The notes under the pieces were generated by a model. The model was not told the DNA's origin. It did not search any database and worked only from the letters and a program-made list of their open reading frames with translations. DNA of 64,000 nucleotides from SIG480 sp045546975 (GTDB lineage: Bacteria; Bacillota; Clostridia; Oscillospirales; JAAYXM01). Each line of letters starts with the position of its first letter. Position 1 is the first letter of the stretch. The position numbers and the translations under genes are program-made. The DNA lies in the NCBI GenBank assembly GCA_045546975.1, contig JAZQDV010000010.1, positions 310,001 to 374,000 of the forward strand, given 5' to 3'. Below, in pieces: positions 60,904 through 64,000 of the stretch.

Positions 60904-61368
60904 TTATTCTTCTGTTGTCTCTTCAACTGTTTCTTCAACGTCATTGAGTTTTGCATTTGCTTTTGGTTCTTTCTTCTTGTCAACAGAGCTGACGGACCAC
61001 TTCGCAAGACGAAGTTTATTCTTTTCAGTGCTTGTTTCTATAACGATTTTATCGTCCTTAACACTTGTTACGCGGCCGATGATTCCACCGATAGTTGTAA
61101 TCTCATCGCCAACTGCAAGGTTGTTCCTCATATTAGCTACTTCTTTTTTCTTCTTGTTTTCGGGTCTGATGATGAAGAAATAGAAAACAAGGCAGATGAT
61201 GATTATCGGAAGAAAACCTCCGAGGTTTGCATACCACGGAAGCGGTTCGCCTGTAGCTGAATCAGCGGCTCCTGCTGCGGGTGCTGCCTCAGTTGCGAAA
61301 ACAACTGCTGAAAGAGAAACGATAAGGATAAGTGCTGTAAGAATGCTTAAAAGTCTTTTTGTGTTCAT
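60904..61368 (-). CDS. yajC: Preprotein translocase subunit YajC, with extended N- and C-termini
   Basis: Auxiliary component of the SecDF-YajC complex in the membrane. The canonical part has a transmembrane helix (GGFLPIIIICLVFYFFIIRP) followed by ENKKKKEVANMRNNLAVGDEITTIGGIIGRV. Upstream is a second hydrophobic stretch with signal-peptide look (LLSILTALILIVSLSAVVFATEA), and the C-terminus carries an acidic tail (VEETVEETTEE). At 154 residues it is longer than the usual 90-110. The ATG at 61368 follows GAGAGGAAG. Its genomic neighbour is tgt, as commonly seen. Confidence 0.92.
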   Translation of the reverse strand: MNTKRLLSILTALILIVSLSAVVFATEAAPAAGAADSATGEPLPWYANLGGFLPIIIICLVFYFFIIRPENKKKKEVANMRNNLAVGDEITTIGGIIGRVTSVKDDKIVIETSTEKNKLRLAKWSVSSVDKKKEPKANAKLNDVEETVEETTEE

Positions 61369-61415
61369 CGGAATACTTCCTCTCAAATGATTATTTATGT
61401 TTTTCACATATATAC

Positions 61416-61444
61416 AGTTTACTAAAATAATTTGTAAAAATCAA
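61416..61444 (-). promoter_or_regulatory. Possible promoter of yajC
   Basis: On the minus strand TTGATT (61444-61439), 17 bases, TAAACT (61421-61416). Each box matches four of six. Confidence 0.4.
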
Positions 61445-61472
61445 GTGCAAGCTTTGAATTTTATGTTAAATA

Positions 61473-63152
61473 TCAGGCTTCATAGATTTCGACGTCAGTG
61501 TAGTAGAAATTGATGATATCTTGTGCGGTATATCCTGAGAGTGCCATTGCTTTTGCGCCGTTCTGACTAAGACCAACGTTGTGTCCCCATCCGGTACCGG
61601 AAACGACGAAGGTAGCTTCCGAAGATGTGTTTTGCTGGGATGGTTTTTTGTTGGGGTCAAAGACGGTGACTCCGTTTGCAGTTATGATAGAAACGGCGGA
61701 TTTTGGAAGAGATGCCTGACCGTTTGCACCTATTGCAAAAATTGTATCATAAGCAAAATCCACACTGCTTGATTTATTGACATACATCATACTTGCGGAT
61801 GCTGCCTCACCTTTTCTTGTGACATTAAAACGTTGGCTATGAGCGTACTTTTTGTAGGTTGAGCTATAAAGTATAGTCTTTGCTTTTTCTTTTGAAAAAT
61901 TAAACTCTTTGCCTGTCGAGTCTACCATTGTGAGAACTTTTACATTTCCCATACGGGTAAATTCCTTGACGTACATATTGACAATTTTCTGGCAAGGATA
62001 ACCCTTCGCATTGAGGATATATGTAAGCTGGTCTGAGGTGTATTCATAAGACCAACGGCCGTTTGTACAGGTGTCAAGGTCTTCGTTATTGTCGTAAACT
62101 CCGCGGAGATAGGGGAGTGCCGCGGACCACACATTTTCCGAATCTTCTGTTGCACCGCCGTTGGAAGAGTAGAATACAGCGTTTATCGGCTTGCCGTCAT
62201 AAAGAATATACATTCCGTAGGTTTCGTCAACTGCGAGGTCTGAGTTTTCGTTTGCGGAGTTTGCGCCTCTGTATACCTGGCAGTCTGTTGTTGCGCATAC
62301 GTCAAAGTTCTTTCCGTGCTTTCCGTAATTATAAAGCGCGTAAGTCTTTGCGCAAAGCGCCTGCGCCTTCAGTGCCTCTTTCGGCCAGTTTGCAGACATT
62401 TCGTAGGGGATTACGCCTTTTGTGTAATCTTGCATTGAAACAAAATTTATTACGGTTATATTACCTCCGTCACGGATATACTGGAAACCGCCATAATATT
62501 TATATCCCTTGAACCATGTAAGCGGAGCTGTTCCGTCATTTGATACGGGGCATACAGCAAGGTATGTATCGTTATCGTATTCAAACAGAATCTTTCCGGT
62601 ATTTGTGTCAACAACAGTAACACATTTGCGGTTATTTCCTACAGGAATACAGATACCTAGGTTTGCATACTTCGCAATGTCTGACTGCGCTGCAGTAAGA
62701 GAAGCGTATGAGCCGATTCGTATTCTGTATTCACCGTTTTGTACACAGACAAAAGCGGGGATTCCCTGAATCTGGAGCGAGGTTGCAGTAAGTGTGGCAT
62801 CCCTCTGAGTGTCGAATGTATCGCTCGTCTGGAGGTGGAAAGCACCGATGAGTGTGCTTCCGCTCGGCGCACCGGACTCATAGAATTTACCGTCCGAAAA
62901 ATATATGTTTGAGTCTTTGAGCATACTTATGAATTTTGTTCCCATTTCCTCATGTTCTGCTATAAAGTTGTGTTCTGAATCAAAATAGCCAAATTGATAG
63001 CCAAAACCGTTTGCGTTCTGCAGGTTGGCAGAAATCATCGCATCGTTTCCGTAATACAAACCAACCCTGACGGTCGGGTTTGCATCAAGTGCAGCAAAAG
63101 CGGTTATTGAAAGCAGCGCAAAGAGGATTGCGGAAATCAAAAACTTTTTCAC
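61473..63152 (-). CDS. SpoIID/LytB domain protein
   Basis: 559-residue secreted protein, related to the SpoIID lytic transglycosylase used in engulfment. N-terminal signal peptide (KKFLISAILFALLSITAFAA), then an unassigned region with an SPOR-like part (YRIRIGSYASLTAAQSDIAKY), then the SpoIID domain: GVIPYEMSANWPKEALKAQALCAKTYAL with catalytic-type Glu, DCQVYRG, FYSSNGGATEDSENVW and GWGHNVGLSQNGAKAM. It is much longer than Bacillus SpoIID (about 340). The start is GTG at 63152. A vegetative-type promoter lies upstream, so a non-sporulation wall role is possible. Confidence 0.92.
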   Translation of the reverse strand: MKKFLISAILFALLSITAFAALDANPTVRVGLYYGNDAMISANLQNANGFGYQFGYFDSEHNFIAEHEEMGTKFISMLKDSNIYFSDGKFYESGAPSGSTLIGAFHLQTSDTFDTQRDATLTATSLQIQGIPAFVCVQNGEYRIRIGSYASLTAAQSDIAKYANLGICIPVGNNRKCVTVVDTNTGKILFEYDNDTYLAVCPVSNDGTAPLTWFKGYKYYGGFQYIRDGGNITVINFVSMQDYTKGVIPYEMSANWPKEALKAQALCAKTYALYNYGKHGKNFDVCATTDCQVYRGANSANENSDLAVDETYGMYILYDGKPINAVFYSSNGGATEDSENVWSAALPYLRGVYDNNEDLDTCTNGRWSYEYTSDQLTYILNAKGYPCQKIVNMYVKEFTRMGNVKVLTMVDSTGKEFNFSKEKAKTILYSSTYKKYAHSQRFNVTRKGEAASASMMYVNKSSSVDFAYDTIFAIGANGQASLPKSAVSIITANGVTVFDPNKKPSQQNTSSEATFVVSGTGWGHNVGLSQNGAKAMALSGYTAQDIINFYYTDVEIYEA

Positions 63153-63185
63153 TTCGGTAAAATTCCTTTCTGGTAGTATATAAAA

Positions 63186-63214
63186 ATTATATACTTTTTT
63201 TCTCCTTATTTCAA
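63186..63214 (-). promoter_or_regulatory. Sigma-A promoter of the SpoIID-like gene
   Basis: On the minus strand TTGAAA (63214-63209), 17 bases, TATAAT (63191-63186). The -10 lies inside a short palindrome (63175-63183 with 63187-63195, AGTATATAA). Confidence 0.65.
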
Positions 63215-63226
63215 CAAAAAGAGGGA

Positions 63227-64000
63227 TTAAATTTTCTCGTCAAACCGCCCGGAATATGTTTTCCTGAATTCCTCAAAACGATCTTCGTCTATTGCACTTC
63301 GGATTCTTTTCATAAGCTTGTTGTAAAAATGCAAGTTGTGAATTACTGCAAGGCGCATTGCGAGCATTTCTTTTGCTCTAAAAAGGTGCCTTAAGTACGC
63401 GCGGGAGTAATTTCTGCAGACATAGCAATCGCACTCAGAGTCGATAGGAGACATATCATCCTTGTACTTTTCATTGTTTAAGTTTATACGTCCGTTTTCG
63501 GTGTAAAGGTGCCCGTGACGTGCGTTTCTTGCTGGAAGAACGCAGTCAAAGAAGTCAATGCCTCGGGCGACTCCTTCTATAATATTTGTGGGGGTTCCTA
63601 CACCCATAAGATAACGAGGCTTGTTTTTGGGCATATAAGGCTCGACTGAATCGATAATCCGATACATTTCCTCATGACTTTCTCCAACGGCCAGTCCGCC
63701 GATAGCGTATCCGGGAAGGTCGAGTTTTGCTATTTCTTTCATATGTTCAATACGCAAATCGTCGTATGTTCCGCCCTGATTTATGCCGAAAAGAACCTGC
63801 CCCGGGTTAACACAGTCATCTTGCTTGTTAAGGCGCGCAAGTTCGTTTTTGCAACGCTCGAGCCAACGGGTCGTTCGCTCGCACGATTTTTTTACATAAT
63901 CATAAGGGGATGGGTTTTCAACACATTCGTCAAACGCCATTGCAATATCGGAGCCGAGTGCTGACTGGATTTGCATGGACGTTTCAGGAGACATAAATAT
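63227..64000 (-). CDS. tgt: Queuine tRNA-ribosyltransferase, 5' part outside the window
   Basis: Exchanges guanine-34 of certain tRNAs for preQ1. About 257 C-terminal residues are visible; the frame is still open at the window edge, and a full protein is about 375-390 residues. The region begins (IF)MSPETSMQIQSALGSDI, has AFDECVE, GGLAVGES, YLMGVGTP and the catalytic-nucleophile neighbourhood GIDFFDCVLPARNARHG. The zinc site CDCYVCRNYSRAYLRHL is complete. The reaction partner queA is not in the window. Confidence 0.96.
   Translation of the reverse strand: MFMSPETSMQIQSALGSDIAMAFDECVENPSPYDYVKKSCERTTRWLERCKNELARLNKQDDCVNPGQVLFGINQGGTYDDLRIEHMKEIAKLDLPGYAIGGLAVGESHEEMYRIIDSVEPYMPKNKPRYLMGVGTPTNIIEGVARGIDFFDCVLPARNARHGHLYTENGRINLNNEKYKDDMSPIDSECDCYVCRNYSRAYLRHLFRAKEMLAMRLAVIHNLHFYNKLMKRIRSAIDEDRFEEFRKTYSGRFDEKI

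Noticed and set aside
1..64000. CRISPR array, prophage, insertion sequence, tRNA or rRNA genes
   Set aside because: No regularly spaced repeats, no transposase or phage-type proteins and no cloverleaf or rRNA-like sequence were seen; intergenic gaps above 300 bases are only the valS leader region and the OLE RNA region.

Overview
The window looks like one contiguous piece of chromosome from a spore-forming, Gram-positive, low- to mid-GC Clostridia-type bacterium. The evidence is the gene orders (tig-clpP-clpX-lon-ysxC; cdaA-cdaR; yicC-remA-rpoZ-priA-def-fmt-rsmB-rlmN-prpC-prkC-rsgA; nusB-xseA-xseB-ispA-dxs-tlyA-nadK-argR-recN), sporulation genes (spoIVA, ytfJ, cwlD, a SpoIID-like protein, a DacF-type carboxypeptidase), a valS T-box leader, pyruvate phosphate dikinase and AGGAGG-type ribosome binding sites. 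Nearly all of it is core genome. I see no prophage, insertion sequence, CRISPR array, rRNA or tRNA.

Layout. 1-7.4 kb: trigger factor (5' end outside the window, with a long Lys/Ala/Thr tail), ClpP, ClpX, Lon, the ribosome-assembly GTPase YsxC and LysA. 7.4-9 kb: spoIVA behind a near-consensus sigma-E promoter. 9-15 kb: single genes: a frameshifted DegT-type aminotransferase whose promoter lies against a long palindrome, a GlmU-like nucleotidyltransferase with a flavin reductase, and a TAXI-type TRAP transporter. 15-20.3 kb: valS with its T-box, and an EF-G paralogue. 20.3-30.3 kb: small operons on both strands, including a cysteine-rich membrane protein of unknown function, a phosphotriesterase-like hydrolase with a PflX-like radical SAM enzyme, ytfJ with a DUF2953 gene, a phosphopantetheinyl transferase, ppdK, dacF and a DUF3343/cysteine desulfurase pair. 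30.4-45.9 kb: long plus-strand housekeeping run from cdaA to cwlD. 45.9-58.4 kb: radA, then the nusB-to-recN operon and a GH1 glycosidase. 58.4-64 kb on the minus strand: tgt (5' part outside the window), a SpoIID-like protein, yajC, a TIGR04086 membrane protein, a G5/3D-domain cell-wall protein and rsmA.

The outstanding feature is about 615 bp without a coding gene between ispA and dxs (50121-50735), followed by a 191-residue membrane protein. The size, the closing stem formed by the two ends, the position and the downstream protein all fit an OLE (ornate, large, extremophilic) RNA gene with its partner oapA. Here it sits in a complete nusB-xseA-xseB-ispA-OLE-oapA-dxs-tlyA-nadK-argR-recN arrangement, driven by a good sigma-A promoter just upstream of nusB that overlaps a 14-bp inverted repeat.

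All identifications come from reading the sequence and recalling family motifs; no database search was run. Start codons were chosen from Shine-Dalgarno spacing and the known N-termini of the families.
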